This document shows, piece by piece, positions 38,877 through 39,297 of a DNA stretch of 39,297 nt (position 1 is the first letter of the stretch; every line of letters starts with the position of its first letter). This DNA comes from Pseudanabaena sp. SR411 (GTDB lineage: Bacteria > Cyanobacteriota > Cyanobacteriia > Pseudanabaenales > Pseudanabaenaceae), in the NCBI RefSeq assembly GCF_002251945.1, contig NZ_NDHW01000166.1:1-39297 (forward strand), written 5' to 3'. A program made the position numbers and the translations under genes. The notes below the pieces were generated by a model. The model was not told where the DNA came from. It was given only the letters and a program-made list of their open reading frames with translations, and did not search any database.

Positions 38877-39083
38877 ATGCAAACTAATACACCGCAGGCT
38901 GAAACTGCAAAAGTCATGCTACGCAATGCTTGGATTTCAGGATTCACACCTCAAGCCGAACTCTGGAATGGTCGCCTTGCTATGCTTGGCTTTGTGTCAG
39001 CGATCGCGATCGAATTATTTACGCATCAAGGAGTTCTCCATTTTTGGGGAATCCTTGCTTCAGGTATAGTTCCAGTTTCATAA
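38877..39083 (+). CDS. High-light-inducible protein (Hlip/Scp)
   Basis: 68 residues from ATG 38877 (an earlier ATG at 38853 would add 8 residues). The single transmembrane helix carries the chlorophyll-binding signature AELWNGRLAMLGFVSAIAIE (E-x-x-N-x-R), followed by a short amphipathic end (HQGVLHFWGIL). Hlips are thylakoid one-helix proteins that protect photosystem II assembly and quench excess energy under high light or other stress. Position at the end of the stress island fits. Confidence 0.92.
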   Translation: MQTNTPQAETAKVMLRNAWISGFTPQAELWNGRLAMLGFVSAIAIELFTHQGVLHFWGILASGIVPVS

Positions 39084-39150
39084 ACTTGATTCTCTGTAAT
39101 TTATTCCGTTATACCAACTCACGAAATGGCATATAGAAGATCTTAGATGA

Positions 39151-39184
39151 GTTGTAAGATTTGGAAGGTTGTGAGAGTTTGCCC
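39151..39184 (+). repeat. Partial copy of the arm of the 27993-28088 element
   Basis: GTTGTAAGATTTGG-A-AGGTTGTGAG followed by AGTTTGCCCC closely follows 28014-28047 (GTAAGATTTGGAGGGTTGTG...GAGTGCGCCCC). The right arm is missing or outside the window. The last ~110 bp of the window show no supportable gene. Confidence 0.55.
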
Positions 39185-39297
39185 CTTGTATCTAGGAAGA
39201 AAAGTAAAGGATAAAATCTTTACTACAATCCGAAAAAGCAAAAGCAGAGATAAACTCGTTCTGCCCCTAGGGACACCAAGCCCGTACTGTAGATAGA

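Noticed and set aside
39120-39297. Minus-strand open frame reaching the right window edge
   Set aside because: Low-complexity Leu/Phe-rich translation overlapping a known repeat arm; most likely a chance frame.
1-39297. CRISPR arrays, tRNA, rRNA genes
   Set aside because: No regularly spaced direct repeats with unique spacers, no tRNA T-loop/acceptor pairing and no rRNA-like stretch noticed by eye; a covariance-model search would be needed to exclude small RNAs.
1-39297. GCGATCGC sites as operators
   Set aside because: HIP1 octamers are spread through coding and non-coding DNA of many cyanobacteria and do not mark promoters.

Overview
The window looks like chromosomal DNA of a filamentous-type cyanobacterium, probably Pseudanabaena-like. 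The evidence is the very frequent HIP1 octamer (GCGATCGC) inside and between genes, a high-light-inducible chlorophyll-binding protein, an S-layer-domain/OprB-type porin of the cyanobacterial outer membrane, and many cyanobacterial family types (pentapeptide repeats, HTH-NACHT ATPase, MazEF/PIN modules). Genus assignment is inference.

Layout. (1) 1-2.1 kb: the 5' end of an IS630-like transposase gene whose terminal repeat interrupts a DEAD-type helicase gene, a MazF toxin/antitoxin pair and a small unknown gene, with two copies of an ~75-bp dispersed repeat. (2) 2.1-4.3 kb: agmatine deiminase and PrmA. (3) 4.4-12.3 kb: a divergent locus that I read as an accessory locus of a contractile injection system (CIS): secreted pentapeptide protein, AAA ATPase and a 79-aa protein on the minus strand; a 966-aa winged-helix/membrane/Ig-like protein, a tail-assembly-chaperone-like protein and a DUF6760-like protein on the plus strand. 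The last lacks any start codon and is reached only by a -1 shift at a G5 run followed by a stem-loop, the layout of phage G/GT frameshifting. (4) 12.5-16.5 kb: DUF4253 protein, methyltransferase, PIN and MazF toxin modules and a PD-(D/E)XK nuclease, peppered with four copies of one short repeat. (5) 16.5-18.9 kb: CoA-disulfide-reductase/rhodanese fusion and apt. (6) 19.1-25.9 kb: a urate-degradation cluster: hpxO, uraD, puuE, a cyanuric-acid-hydrolase/barbiturase-family enzyme, a stand-alone allophanate-hydrolase C-domain-like protein, uraH and a porin. Three promoters in it carry the same palindrome (core ATAC-W-GTAT), which suggests a single regulon. (7) 26-39.3 kb: a stress island of mostly single-gene units: degenerate HATPase, GspM-like paralogues, HTH-NACHT ATPase, diguanylate cyclase, hemerythrin, glycine-zipper protein, GlsB/YmgE, LEA-like protein, manganese catalase, BON lipoprotein and Hlip.

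Across the right two thirds of the window, genes are separated by long, nearly perfect hairpins whose stems differ in sequence but whose tips are mostly three-base loops (TTC, TTT, AAA, GTC, GAA). They sit just after stop codons and look like a proliferating family of terminator-like palindromes, some carried by MITE-like elements with TA target duplications. No rRNA, tRNA or CRISPR array was seen.
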